Notes: a model not told the origin generated them from the letters alone. A stretch of DNA of 64,000 nucleotides from Bryobacteraceae bacterium (GCA_025928545.1 JAICJH010000024.1:18573-82572); one strand, 5' to 3'. Positions 52,040 through 61,484 are shown, numbered from the stretch's first letter. Numbers and translations are program-made.

Positions 52040-53933
52040 TGGGGCAGCGCGTAGGCGACGAGCATCGATCCGGTATTCTTCGCTCCCCGGCCAGCGCGGC
52101 CGCTGCTGGTGGCGAAAGCTACGAACTGGCGCCCGTTCACCATATAAGTCGCCGGGCTGGCGATTCCGGGGAACGGCAATTCCGTTGACGAAATCAGTTT
52201 GCCCGTCCTGGTGTCGTAAACCTTGAAGTGCGGATCCGCCACAGCAGCCGCAATCATCAGGATGCCACTCGCCGTCACCACTCCCGCGCCGTAGCTTTCG
52301 CTGCCCCACTCAGGATGGCCCAGTTCCGGATATTCTCCAAACGGAATATTCCAGACGAACTTGCCCGTATTGAGGTCCATCGCGGTGAGCGTGCCCCATG
52401 GGGGAGCCGTCGCGGGATACCCCTGCGGATCGCGGAACGAGCGGTAGCCGCCCGTGCTGTAGCGCGCATGCGGTTCACGATCGGGTCCACCGCCACGTGC
52501 CGGCTGGCGATCTATAACCGACGTGTACCACGCAACGCGCAGAGAGTTGAAAAACGCGAGGTGATTGACCGGATCGGTCATCAATCCGCCCCATTCCACG
52601 CCACCTGCGAAACCAGGAGCGACAACCGTGTCCTTGCCGAACTGCGGCGGCGTGAACATCGGGCCCGACACCATATTCTTGAAGCGTTCGAGCACGGCCG
52701 CGTGTGCTTCCGGCGTGCGGTTGGTCAGATCGTTTTCGGTAATCCCGCGGTCCCACGAAAGAGCGGGTGTGATGCGCGGAATCGGCTGCGTCGGAGAGAC
52801 CACGTCGTCCGGCGCGCCATTGGTGGGCACCGGCTTCTCATCGATTGGAAAATGGGCTCGCCGGTCTCGCGATTGAAGACGTAGATATAACCGGTTTTCG
52901 GCGTGGCAAACACTACGTCAATGGTCTTGCCGTTGCGAACTATTGTCGAGAGAGTCGCCGGGCAGGAGAAATCGTTATCCCACAGATCGTGGTGGACCGT
53001 TTGGAAGTGCCAGAGTTTCTTTCCCGTGGTGGCATTGATTGCGACAAGGCTGTTGGCATACAGGTTGTTGCCGAGACGGTCGCCGCCGTAGAAATCGTCA
53101 GCGGCCGAGCCGGTCGTCGCGAAAACGATACCGCGGCCCTCGTCGACGGAGACGCCGCCCCAGGCATTGGCGCCACCCGCTTTCTGATATGCATCTTTGG
53201 GCCACGTCTCATAACCTTCTTCACCGGGATACGGAATGGTGTGGAACGTCCAGAGCAGTTTGCCGGTTTCCACATCCCAGCCGCGGATATCGCCCGGTGA
53301 CGCCGGGGTCGTCTCGCCCACGCCGCCATGGGTGATCAGAATATTCTTATAAAGTCCGGCCGGACTCGCCATACCCACCCGGTTGTCCGAGGCCGGTCCG
53401 CGGAGCTGATCGTTGAGATCAACGGTGCCTTCCTTGCCGAAGCCCGGGTTGAGTTTGCCGGTGTCGGCGTCCAACTCATCCATCATGTTGCTGCGGGCCA
53501 CAATGATGCGGCGCACTTTACCGTTAGTCCAATAGGTCACGCCGCGCGGGTTGCGTCCTGGAAAGGTCGCGGGCGTGTAAATCCATTTGGTCTGGCCGGT
53601 GGCGGCATCCAGCGCGTAAACGGTTTTCGGGCTGACGCCATAAAGAACACTATTTACGACTACCGGCTGATTCTCGATCGTCGCCTGACCGCCGAGTTCA
53701 TAACGCCAGACTTCCCGGAGCTGCGCGGCATTCTGCGCGTTGATCTGCGTGAGCGTAGAATAACGCATCCCGCCGGGGTCGCCGCCATAAGACGGATAGT
53801 CGACATTTTTAGGCGCGGCTTTGGGCACGGCCTTGGTTTGGGCTTCGCCGAAGGGCGCGATTGCCTGGATAAACAAGCCAGTGAATAAAAGACATGACGC
53901 GAGGATAAAGCCGCGGCCAGAGGAAATTCGCAT
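52036..53933 (-). pseudogene. PQQ-dependent dehydrogenase interrupted by one frameshift
   Basis: Two frames encode consecutive parts of one quinoprotein. Residues 1-~378 (53933 to about 52848) have a signal peptide (FILASCLLFTGLFIQAIAP) and blades such as YALDAATGQTKWIYTPATFP and YIYVFNRETGEPIF. The rest continues in another frame from about 52845 with PTNGAPDDVVSPTQPIPRIT to the end LVAYALPQ. Restoring one C at 52846-52848 (TTTTCC to TTTTCCC on the coding strand) rejoins them without a gap. It may be a sequencing error, a recent mutation or programmed slippage. It follows the mutarotase-like gene by 65 bases. Confidence 0.85.
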
Positions 53934-53977
53934 TTTACGCAGCCCTTTCGAGTTCAGTATTCAACATCCGTGCTCCG

Positions 53978-54001
53978 TAACGATTTCCCTTTGTATCGTT
54001 A
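53978..54001. other. Inverted repeat between the mutarotase-like and PQQ genes
   Basis: TAACGAT (53978-53984) and ATCGTTA (53995-54001) make perfect seven-base arms with a ten-base loop. It overlaps the stop of the upstream gene and lies 45-68 bases before the PQQ start. It could be a weak terminator or an internal operator. Confidence 0.3.
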
Positions 54002-55108
54002 ACGTCCCGCCGCCGGAAGCCCGTAAAAATCATAGGTCAGCTTCCACGAAGTTTCCTTGCCGGGCAAGGCCTTCACTTCGACATACGCCTCCGGGCATAC
54101 AGTTGTTCGGACAGACCAGAAGTTGATCCGCCAAAGCGGGCGATCGGCGGTGATGCGAACGCCCGCGCCCGTCTTATGGTTTTCGACACGAATGTCGAAA
54201 TCTTTAGGATCCGTGGTGCTGTAGCCTTCGATGAGGGTGCTCGCTGCCTGCCTGCCGCCTCCGCCCCTGCCGCCTCTTCCGCCTCCACTCGCTCCCGCCG
54301 CACCCGTAACTCCTCCGCCAGGCGGTGTGCCCTGCGGCGCGGCTGCGGCTGCGGCCGGTGCGCCGCCAGCTGTTGCAGTCGTATCCTGCAGCTCTTTCAA
54401 ATAAACGATCTGCCTGTTCTTCACCTCCGCGAGTCCGGTCATTTCGCGGGTCGCTTTGGCCTCGAACGGAAACGTCACGGTGAAGTCAGGACCCGTCGGC
54501 TGGGAATCCAGCATGAAGAAGCCGTGATTATAAACATTGGTCTCGATTGCCCTGGTGCCGGTGTTTTTGATGTTGTGTTCAATCGTCATCTGCGGCTTGC
54601 CGGCAGTCAGCCGAACCGTCTTCGTATAGACATAGGCGTAGCCGGACTTCGGACCGGAGAGTTCATGCCGGTACTCCACAAAGTCGGTTCCCTTACGCAC
54701 CGACCATTTGCCCGTGTCCAGGAGTTCGTACGCGGCACTGAATCTGTATGCCTGATCGTCCAGTTTTTTCAACACGCCGATGCCGATTTTTACGAATGTT
54801 TCTCCGGGCTTCGCCTCGGTGTAGTTGAGCGGAGCATAGTCTTCCACGGGTCCGGTGATCGAATCGTGCACCTTGGGATCCCAGCGCGGGAACCACTGGC
54901 CGAAGTAGGAATGCCCGCCGGTTTCGAGGCTGAGGACCGAGCCGGACCAGTCGAAACGCGTGCCGCGATAGTAGCCGTTATCGACATCCGGTAAATTCAG
55001 CCGGGCACGGACGACGCCGTTGCCGATGTCGGCGGAGGGCGGTTCCGCGGCGGTGACCGCCAGTCCCAGGGTCAGTAAAAGCGCGGCTGCAATTGCTTTG
55101 TTGGTCAT
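53999..55108 (-). CDS. Secreted mutarotase-like (galactose-mutarotase fold) protein with RGG insert
   Basis: A 369-aa protein with a signal peptide (AIAAALLLTLGLAVTAAE). The strand-rich body resembles aldose-1-epimerase folds: NGYYRGTRFDWSGSVLSLET, PQMTIEHNIKNTGTRAIETN and a central NHGFF. It is a clear paralogue of the protein at 58704-59720, but has an extra Ala/Pro- and Gly/Arg-rich insert near residues 248-292 (GASGGGRGGRGGGGRQ) that the paralogue lacks. It heads a minus-strand operon and has the palindromic operator in its promoter. Substrate and activity are unknown. Confidence 0.78.
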   Translation of the reverse strand: MTNKAIAAALLLTLGLAVTAAEPPSADIGNGVVRARLNLPDVDNGYYRGTRFDWSGSVLSLETGGHSYFGQWFPRWDPKVHDSITGPVEDYAPLNYTEAKPGETFVKIGIGVLKKLDDQAYRFSAAYELLDTGKWSVRKGTDFVEYRHELSGPKSGYAYVYTKTVRLTAGKPQMTIEHNIKNTGTRAIETNVYNHGFFMLDSQPTGPDFTVTFPFEAKATREMTGLAEVKNRQIVYLKELQDTTATAGGAPAAAAAAPQGTPPGGGVTGAAGASGGGRGGRGGGGRQAASTLIEGYSTTDPKDFDIRVENHKTGAGVRITADRPLWRINFWSVRTTVCPEAYVEVKALPGKETSWKLTYDFYGLPAAGR

Positions 55109-55149
55109 TGATTCTCCCGGAAATTTGGTCGGTTAAACCATCGTACTGG

Positions 55150-55178
55150 ATGTTATCAAAACCTGTTATACAGGTCAA
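55150..55178 (-). promoter_or_regulatory. Promoter with ACCTGT-N3-ACAGGT operator (minus operon)
   Basis: On the minus strand TTGACC (55178-55173) and TAACAT (55155-55150) are 17 bases apart. The perfect palindrome ACCTGTTATACAGGT (55161-55175) overlaps the -35, so a bound protein would block RNA polymerase. It drives the mutarotase-like, PQQ, VOC and bicupin genes. Confidence 0.75.
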
Positions 55179-55226
55179 GGATTTCCTGCTGCCCGGCCTG
55201 GGGCGAAGTTGAGGAGACTGAAACGC

Positions 55227-55255
55227 TTGACCTGTAATACAGGTATTGGTAGCAT
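55227..55255 (+). promoter_or_regulatory. Promoter with ACCTGT-N3-ACAGGT operator (four-cupin gene)
   Basis: TTGACC (55227-55232) and TAGCAT (55250-55255) are 17 bases apart, and the perfect palindrome ACCTGTAATACAGGT (55230-55244) overlaps the -35. It is divergent from the promoter at 55150-55178; the operator centres are 69 bases apart. Confidence 0.75.
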
Positions 55256-55279
55256 GAACTCCTCAGAGCGGAGGAGACC

Positions 55280-57046
55280 ATGAAGAATAAGATCCTGTTT
55301 TCATCGATTGCACTTTGTCTGGCTTGTGCCAGCGGTTTTGCGCAACGGGGCGGTGGCGGCCAGTCTACTGCGCGTGAAGATGGATTGGACCCGACTCCCA
55401 TTGGACCCTCTGACCCGAATGTCGGGATGTTCATCAACGACTGGCGAAGTTCCAAACCGCGCGCGATGTACGGCAAGCTCGCTTTCCGCGACATTCTGAC
55501 GAAGCTGGAAGGCCCCGATCCCCGGCATCCGGCAAAAAAAGGCGCTGTCCTGACCGCCATCACCGCAATCAGCTATGCCACGCTTGATCCCGGCGCAACG
55601 GCCTCCGGGCGCTCGCAGGCAGGTGAGCGGCAGGTTTTTTATGCGACCGGAGGAGGCGCCGGCCAAATCACGGTCAATTCCAAATCCTGGGATGTCAAGG
55701 ACGGGATTGGATTCACGCTGACGCCGGACTTCGATTTCAAAATGACCAGCACGGGAAAAGAACCGCTGGCGTTCTATGTGAGAACAGAACCGGTTCCCGC
55801 TAACACCCCACCCAGCGAAAGTCTCGTGGTAGTGAACCGTTTCGATCTCGACAGAAGGGTGGGCGCGCACTGGGTGCACATCTGCAATGGCGGTCCGAAC
55901 GGGATGAATCTCTGCACAATTGCTCCGCAGACCATGCCGCAACCTCACAGTCATCCGGGCGAAGAGTGCTGGATCATGGTCAAAGGCGAATCGATACTTT
56001 CGCTCGGAAAGACTGTCCAGCGAATGACCCCGGGGCAGGCTTACAAGATTCCCCCGACCGGGCTGGTTGCGCATAGCAATCTAAATATGACTGAAGAGCC
56101 GATCGAGATGATCTTCATGGGGCCCGCCGGGAACGGTGGTGGAGGACGAGGCGGGAGGGGCGGGCAGGGTGCGGCTAATACAGCCGATCCACCAGCCGGT
56201 CCGGCAGCGCCCGCGGCGGCAGCTCAGGCCGGCCGTGGCGGTGGCCAGGGCACAGATTACGCCAGGCTGGATGGCAGCGCTGTCAACCGGGCGACTGAAC
56301 AGGATGTCGATATGTTTATGGGTAACTGGCACGACACATTTCCGCACATCGTGCACGGCAACATGTACTTCCGGGACATGCTCACGGCGCTGACCGGCCC
56401 TGACGCGCTCCATCCGATACGAAAGGGCGCCGTCCTCGTAAATGCGGAGGCCGTCAGCTACGCGATGCTGGAACCCGGCTCCTCGGCGCACCCGGTGGAG
56501 GGAGAACTGAATGGGATTCAGCAAACGTTTGTTGTGAACTCCGGAACCGGAGTCATCACTTCCGGTACGCAAAAAACTGAGCTGTCCAGGGACATGGCCT
56601 TCACGCTGGCGCCGGGGCTGGATTTCAACCTCACGGCGACGGGCGATAAGTACATGACTTTCTACGTTGTCAGCGAAAAGCTCCCTCAGGGCTTCACGCC
56701 GAAAACGACTCTTCAGGTTGTGGACAATCGGGCCAAAACTCCCACAACAACTGCGTGGGTCGACAACGAACACCCTTTGATTACAAAAGCAGAAGGCTTG
56801 AGCCAATACGGCGCCCTGATCCGGGTGGAACAGAATACGATGACGATGTCCCGGCCCTACAGCGCCGGAAAAGATGTCGAGGAAATCTGGATCGCGACTG
56901 ACGGTGACAGCGATATGCTTTTCGGCAAGATGCTGAAGAAACTTCCGGGGGGCACCGCGTACAAGGTTCCTCCAACGGGAATCACCGCGCACGCGAATAT
57001 CAATGTATCCGGCAAGACAACCGGTTTTCTTTACATGGTGAAGTAG
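55280..57046 (+). CDS. Secreted four-cupin protein formed by internal duplication
   Basis: A 588-aa protein from ATG 55280 after GAGGAG, with a signal peptide ending near SGFAQRGG. Two homologous halves, about 38-285 and 330-588, each contain two cupin domains and matching landmarks: DPNVGMFINDWRSSKPRAMY versus QDVDMFMGNWHDTFPHIVHG, then KKGAVLTAITAISYATLDPG versus RKGAVLVNAEAVSYAMLEPG. His residues of a metal site are clear in the first half (PQPHSHPGEECWIM) but lost in the second (MSRPYSAGKDVEEIWI). A Gly/Arg/Ala-rich linker joins the halves. The role is unknown. Confidence 0.85.
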   Translation: MKNKILFSSIALCLACASGFAQRGGGGQSTAREDGLDPTPIGPSDPNVGMFINDWRSSKPRAMYGKLAFRDILTKLEGPDPRHPAKKGAVLTAITAISYATLDPGATASGRSQAGERQVFYATGGGAGQITVNSKSWDVKDGIGFTLTPDFDFKMTSTGKEPLAFYVRTEPVPANTPPSESLVVVNRFDLDRRVGAHWVHICNGGPNGMNLCTIAPQTMPQPHSHPGEECWIMVKGESILSLGKTVQRMTPGQAYKIPPTGLVAHSNLNMTEEPIEMIFMGPAGNGGGGRGGRGGQGAANTADPPAGPAAPAAAAQAGRGGGQGTDYARLDGSAVNRATEQDVDMFMGNWHDTFPHIVHGNMYFRDMLTALTGPDALHPIRKGAVLVNAEAVSYAMLEPGSSAHPVEGELNGIQQTFVVNSGTGVITSGTQKTELSRDMAFTLAPGLDFNLTATGDKYMTFYVVSEKLPQGFTPKTTLQVVDNRAKTPTTTAWVDNEHPLITKAEGLSQYGALIRVEQNTMTMSRPYSAGKDVEEIWIATDGDSDMLFGKMLKKLPGGTAYKVPPTGITAHANINVSGKTTGFLYMVK

Positions 57047-57114
57047 GCCGCGAGCGCTGTTCAGCTATAGATCGCCTTTTCGTCGGCTGCACTTATGCAG
57101 ATATGTATCAGGAA

Positions 57115-57129
57115 CCTGTTGAACAGGTC
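57115..57129 (+). promoter_or_regulatory. ACCTGT-N3-ACAGGT operator (single-cupin gene)
   Basis: Perfect palindrome ACCTGTTGAACAGGT, 66 bases before the start at 57195. TTGAAC inside it (57120-57125) could be the -35, with TACGTT (57143-57148) 17 bases on. The alignment with the -35 differs from the other copies, so the promoter is less sure than the operator. Confidence 0.65.
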
Positions 57130-57194
57130 AGGATTTTCTGATACGTTGTAGTGGTCGTCAAACGCGACGAATTTCTATTAATTCGAGGGAACGA

Positions 57195-57713
57195 ATGCAA
57201 ATACGTACGTTTGTGGGTTTGGCAAGTGGAGTTGCACTGGGTTTCTTATTCGGCCTGACTGTTTCCAACACGCCGCTCGGGGCTCAAAGCGCGAACGTTA
57301 CCCCGAAAGAGCCGGTCGCAACGTCGGAAGAGTTCAAGTCCCACGTGATTCACTATCCGGATCTGCCGGAAACCGAACTGGTGAAAGGCTCAAACTCGCG
57401 TTTGATTGCCGGCGAGCAATCTATGATCAGTTTCCTCACCATGGACAAGCATTCGTACTTCGCGCCGCACCATCACACCCAGGAACAGATCATGATCGTT
57501 CTTGAGGGGTCCTGCGACGAAATTATCGAGGGCAAACTCTACAAGGTGAAAAAGGGTGACGTGGTGATACTGCCGCCCAACATTGTCCACGGCGCCTATA
57601 TCGGCGACGAGGACGTTCACGTGATTGACGTTTTTGGCGAAGTTCGCAGCGACTATCTGCTGAAGATGGAACAAACCATGGCGACGATGAACACTAAGCA
57701 GGGCAAGAAGTAA
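57195..57713 (+). CDS. Secreted single-domain cupin
   Basis: A 172-aa protein with an N-terminal membrane or signal segment (GLASGVALGFLFGLTVSNT). The cupin has the classic metal motif HHHTQEQIMIVLEG and the second motif NIVHGAYIGDEDVHVIDVFG. It starts at ATG 57195 after GAGGG. Simple cupins of this kind often bind or isomerise sugars or sugar acids. It belongs to the ACCTGT-N3-ACAGGT regulon. Confidence 0.85.
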   Translation: MQIRTFVGLASGVALGFLFGLTVSNTPLGAQSANVTPKEPVATSEEFKSHVIHYPDLPETELVKGSNSRLIAGEQSMISFLTMDKHSYFAPHHHTQEQIMIVLEGSCDEIIEGKLYKVKKGDVVILPPNIVHGAYIGDEDVHVIDVFGEVRSDYLLKMEQTMATMNTKQGKK

Positions 57714-57744
57714 ATCGCGCGGAACTGTGCCCGGGACCGAAAGT

Positions 57745-58674
57745 CTAGCGAGGAGTTTCGGGGTTCGGATGGGACTCGATCCACGCCTGTTCGCGAGATG
57801 CCTCATCGGCACGGCCGAGCGCGGTAAATGAGCGCGCGAGTATGGCGTGAGCGGCGCGCTCGATATTGAAATCGTTTCCCACACCTTTTAGCACCAGACG
57901 CGCCTCTTCCACGGCCTGGGCCGGTCGGCCTGCCCTATCGAAACGTTTGGCCCGTTCGAGGCGTGCCGGACCGAACTCCGGAACGCGTTCGAGAATCTGA
58001 TCGACAATCGATTGCAGTTCGGTTTGGTCGCCGACGCGCCCGAGAAATTGCATATATTCCCATGCCGCTACCGGATCATAATTCTTCTGGCGAAGATTAA
58101 TTTCATTGGCTCTCCGGAAGGCGGAACGTGCGCCCGCCGTATCTTTCAGACGGCTGACACATATAGCCAGCAGAGTATTCATTTGCAGGAGCGCTGTGTC
58201 ATTCAGGCCAGGCAGACGCAAAGCAGCCTGCTCCTGCGTCGTGCAAACACGTTCCAGAGAGTTCATATAGGCCCATTGAGCATAATAGTGCCGCGCCTCA
58301 GGATCTCCCGGCATATGTGTCACGGCCTGCGCCAGCAAGTGTCCGGCCTCTGGACTGTCAGAATGCGCGTGCATCAATAACTCGCCCAACGCCCGCTCAA
58401 GAACCGCTGCGCCGGGATGCGCCGCTAATCCGTTGCGCAGAGTCGCTTCAGCCTCGGCCGATTGTTCCATCTGCGTCTGACATACCGAAACAAGCAGATA
58501 GGCGGCCGGGATTGGTTTCGTGGCGGCGTGAAGAGCCGGCGTCATTGTGCGGACGGCTGCGGCGCAATTGCCGGATTTCACCTGACCAACGGCGATCTCA
58601 TAGGGGGACTCGCCACAAAACGCATACGGAGCAATCGCGCAGAATAAAGCGAGGATGAGCTTCGTACCGGGCAT
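57745..58674 (-). CDS. Secreted TPR-repeat protein
   Basis: A 309-aa protein with a signal peptide (LILALFCAIAPYAFCGE) and several TPR-like helical pairs (EATLRNGLAAHPGAAVLERA, ARSAFRRANEINLRQKNYDP, then FDRAGRPAQAVEEARLVLKG). It probably acts as a protein-protein scaffold in the periplasm. It runs opposite to the single-cupin gene and lies 29 bases after the mutarotase-like gene, so the two may form one minus-strand operon under the operator at 59753. Confidence 0.75.
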   Translation of the reverse strand: MPGTKLILALFCAIAPYAFCGESPYEIAVGQVKSGNCAAAVRTMTPALHAATKPIPAAYLLVSVCQTQMEQSAEAEATLRNGLAAHPGAAVLERALGELLMHAHSDSPEAGHLLAQAVTHMPGDPEARHYYAQWAYMNSLERVCTTQEQAALRLPGLNDTALLQMNTLLAICVSRLKDTAGARSAFRRANEINLRQKNYDPVAAWEYMQFLGRVGDQTELQSIVDQILERVPEFGPARLERAKRFDRAGRPAQAVEEARLVLKGVGNDFNIERAAHAILARSFTALGRADEASREQAWIESHPNPETPR

Positions 58675-58703
58675 CCGCCTAGTCCAGTTCCCTCGCCTGC
58701 AGT

Positions 58704-59720
58704 CTACGGGACCTTTGGAAGAGCGTAGTAATCATACGTATATTTCCACGTGAATTCCTTGCCCGGGTCGGCGGCAATGTCAATAAATGGCTCGACGGCA
58801 AGTACGCTGCGGATGGACCAGACGCTCGCGTTCGACAGAGGCCGGTCGCCCGTTATCCGCATCCCCACGCCGGCTTTACGGTGCTCGATGCGAAAGTCGT
58901 AATCCTTCGCGTCAGACCCGAAGCCCTGCAGGCCAAAAGCTACACGGTCCTGGTTTTCGACCGCCTTCTTGTAAACCGCCTGCGTCCCCCGGACCTCTGC
59001 AAAATCGGCGTTCGGCGCGCGCGTTGGCTTTATTTCGAAGGGCACAGTTATGGTGTAATCGGGCCCGGGTCCCATCCCGTCCAGAACCAGAAAATTGTGG
59101 TCGTAGACATTGGTGACGATCGGAAGCCTGCCCGTGTTGCGCAGGCTGTGTTCGATCGTCATCTGCGATTTGCCGTTTGTCAGGCGAATAGTTTTGGTGT
59201 AAAGGTAGCCGTAGCCCGATTCGGCGTCGTTAATCGTCTGCGTAAACGTGACAAAGTCAGCGCCGCTTGCAATTTTCCATTTGCCGGAGTCCACCAACTC
59301 GAAGGATTTTCCGAAATTGTAAGCGGTGTCATCGGGCTTGCGCAGCACTCCCACCCCGACCTTGACAAAGGTACCCCCCGCCTTTGCCGTATCGTAGCCG
59401 AGAGGTTTTTGAAACTCTTCGGCGGGGCCCGTCATAGCGCTTGCAAGACCCACAACGATGTCGCTGTCCTTGTATGAAAAATCCCGAACCGTGGGATCTC
59501 CTTTGGTAAACCAGGGCCCATAAAAATTGTGCCCCTGAAATTCGAGGCTGTAGATGACGCCCGACCAATCGAAGCGTGCAGCCTTGTAGAAGCCGCTCTG
59601 CGCATCGGGAAGGTAAAGTTTGGCGTGGAGTTGCTTGTTTGCAATCTCGATTTGAGGGATTTCGGCGGCGCCGGCGACGCCCAGCGTCAATGTAAGCAGG
59701 ATCGTTGTGAGTTGGTTCAT
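58704..59720 (-). CDS. Secreted mutarotase-like protein, paralogue without RGG insert
   Basis: A 338-aa protein from ATG 59720 with a signal peptide (QLTTILLTLTLGVAGAAE). It matches the protein at 53999-55108 along its length: GFYKAARFDWSGVIYSLEFQ, SQMTIEHSLRNTGRLPIVTN, then DYDFRIEHRKAGVGMRITGD. The Gly/Arg insert of the paralogue is absent. The aldose-1-epimerase-like fold suggests sugar binding. Its promoter carries a variant of the palindromic operator. Confidence 0.8.
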   Translation of the reverse strand: MNQLTTILLTLTLGVAGAAEIPQIEIANKQLHAKLYLPDAQSGFYKAARFDWSGVIYSLEFQGHNFYGPWFTKGDPTVRDFSYKDSDIVVGLASAMTGPAEEFQKPLGYDTAKAGGTFVKVGVGVLRKPDDTAYNFGKSFELVDSGKWKIASGADFVTFTQTINDAESGYGYLYTKTIRLTNGKSQMTIEHSLRNTGRLPIVTNVYDHNFLVLDGMGPGPDYTITVPFEIKPTRAPNADFAEVRGTQAVYKKAVENQDRVAFGLQGFGSDAKDYDFRIEHRKAGVGMRITGDRPLSNASVWSIRSVLAVEPFIDIAADPGKEFTWKYTYDYYALPKVP

Positions 59721-59740
59721 GGCAGCGCCTTTGCAACGGG

Positions 59741-59770
59741 ATGATAGCAAAGGGCTGTCTGACAGGTCAA
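59741..59770 (-). promoter_or_regulatory. Promoter with variant ACCTGT-N3-ACAGGT operator
   Basis: On the minus strand TTGACC (59770-59765) and TATCAT (59746-59741) are 18 bases apart. The operator GGCTGTCTGACAGGT (59753-59767) matches the other copies except for the two outer bases of one arm. It overlaps the -35 as in the perfect copies. Confidence 0.65.
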
Positions 59771-59777
59771 GACTCTC

Positions 59778-61484
59778 TCACTCCGATTCCCGCACCTGGA
59801 CCACGCGGTCCACCGTAACGCTATTCAGAGTCTGACGCCGCCCGCCCGGCCACTGAATCTCTACGGACCGAACACTGGCCTCTGGCCCAAGCCCGAAGTG
59901 AACGCGCTTGTCGGATGACGACATCAGCCCGACCGAAACCGAAACCTCGTTGTAAAGCTTTCGGCCCGAGCCTGTTGTCACTACAATTCTGGCGCCCACG
60001 GCATCACGGTTACTCTTCACTCCTGTCAGCGCCAGCATCAGCCAGTGGCTCCCGGGCGTGCCATTGTTGAGCAGAATGCGCGGACGTTCGTTAAGGCCGG
60101 TAACCACAATATCCATCGCGCCATCGTTATTGAAATCGGCGAACGAAGCGCCCCGGTGATAGCCCTTTCGCTGAAACACCGCGCCCATCGACGATGAAAC
60201 ATCCCGGAATGTCTTGCCGAGTTCATTGCGGAACATCGTGTCGCTCTGACTCGCGTTATCGCCCAGATAGTCGACATCGCCATTGGCCGAATAGATGTCT
60301 TTCCAGCCATCGTTGTCGTAGTCGATAAAGCCCGCGCTCCAGCCCCCATAGCGGTAAGACAGGCGCCCGAGGCCCGTCGCCGGACTCACGTAGCGGAAGG
60401 AACGGCCAGCCTCATTGTGGAATAAACCAAAGACCTGGGTGGCCAGGTCGTTGTAAAAAAGGTCGGGAAAGCCGTCGTTATCGAAATCTTTTGCATCGGA
60501 ACCCATGCCGTTGACTGTAATCCCGTCGTCATTGAACGCTACGCCATAAAGGAAACCCTGCTCCTTGAAGGAGCCATTGCCCTGATTGACAAAAAGAAAG
60601 TTTCGCTCGGTATCGTTCACGACCAAAACGTCTTCCAATCCATCCCTGTTAACGTCTGCTATGGAGACCCCCATCCCCTTGCCGGGTACCGCCCCAATTC
60701 CGGATGCGGCACTGACATCTTCAAACTTGCCGTCGCCCAGATTATGGAATAACTGGTTGGGGACACTTACGAATCGTGTGGGGCTGCAGTACCGTTCGCC
60801 GAGCGTCGGATCGGAACATCGGACATCGGTTTCGGGTGACCACACTGAATAGTTAGCCACAAAGAGATCCGGTAGGCCGTCATGATCGTAATCGAACCAG
60901 GCTGCGCCCACGCTGAGCGTGCCCGGCGGCTTGGTCCCGAGGCCCGAACCCGTCACGCGCTTGAAAGTGCCGTTGCGTTCATTGTGGAACAGCGCATTCT
61001 CTCCCGAGTTAGCGATGAAGAGATCGGAGAAGCCGTCGTTATCGTAGTCACCGACGGCTACCCCCAGACTGTATCCAAGATCATGGCCTGTGAGACCCGA
61101 CGACGCAGTGCGGTCCTCAAACACGCCGTGGCCCGTGTTCCGGAGAAGCGCCTGATCAAACATCGCCGACGTTTTTCGCAGGGATGGAAGTTCCGCGCCG
61201 TTGGTAAAAAAAATGTCGGGCAGCCCGTCGTTGTCATAGTCCAGAACGGCCACGCCACCGCACAAGGGCTGGATAAAGTATTTGCGCGAGCGGTAATCGT
61301 TGTGGGTAACGTACTGGAAACGCGACAGGGCTGTCACGTCGCGAAATTGACTGTTTTCCACGGCGCCTGACGCCACACCGTGCATGTTCCCGGTGATCGC
61401 GCCTGCCAAAAAAGTGATCAGCGCAGGGGCAAGTTTCAGTACAAACGACGACCTCCAGTCGGATCGATCCACGGTTCGCGCCAA
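59778..61484 (-). CDS. CRTAC1-type protein with FG-GAP/VCBS repeats and ASPIC/UnbV domain
   Basis: A 568-aa secreted protein, start likely TTG 61484. Several calcium-type repeats with DxDxDG are visible (GDYDNDGFSDLFIANSGEN, FDYDHDGLPDLFVANYS, FDNDGFPDLFYND), making an integrin-like propeller. The C-terminal ~110 residues (NRDAVGARIVVTTGSGRKLY, then LGPEASVRSVEIQWPGGRRQ) are the ASPIC/UnbV domain. Such proteins are abundant in Acidobacteria and bind carbohydrates or proteins outside the cell. It ends eight bases before the next promoter. Confidence 0.88.
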   Translation of the reverse strand: MARTVDRSDWRSSFVLKLAPALITFLAGAITGNMHGVASGAVENSQFRDVTALSRFQYVTHNDYRSRKYFIQPLCGGVAVLDYDNDGLPDIFFTNGAELPSLRKTSAMFDQALLRNTGHGVFEDRTASSGLTGHDLGYSLGVAVGDYDNDGFSDLFIANSGENALFHNERNGTFKRVTGSGLGTKPPGTLSVGAAWFDYDHDGLPDLFVANYSVWSPETDVRCSDPTLGERYCSPTRFVSVPNQLFHNLGDGKFEDVSAASGIGAVPGKGMGVSIADVNRDGLEDVLVVNDTERNFLFVNQGNGSFKEQGFLYGVAFNDDGITVNGMGSDAKDFDNDGFPDLFYNDLATQVFGLFHNEAGRSFRYVSPATGLGRLSYRYGGWSAGFIDYDNDGWKDIYSANGDVDYLGDNASQSDTMFRNELGKTFRDVSSSMGAVFQRKGYHRGASFADFNNDGAMDIVVTGLNERPRILLNNGTPGSHWLMLALTGVKSNRDAVGARIVVTTGSGRKLYNEVSVSVGLMSSSDKRVHFGLGPEASVRSVEIQWPGGRRQTLNSVTVDRVVQVRESE

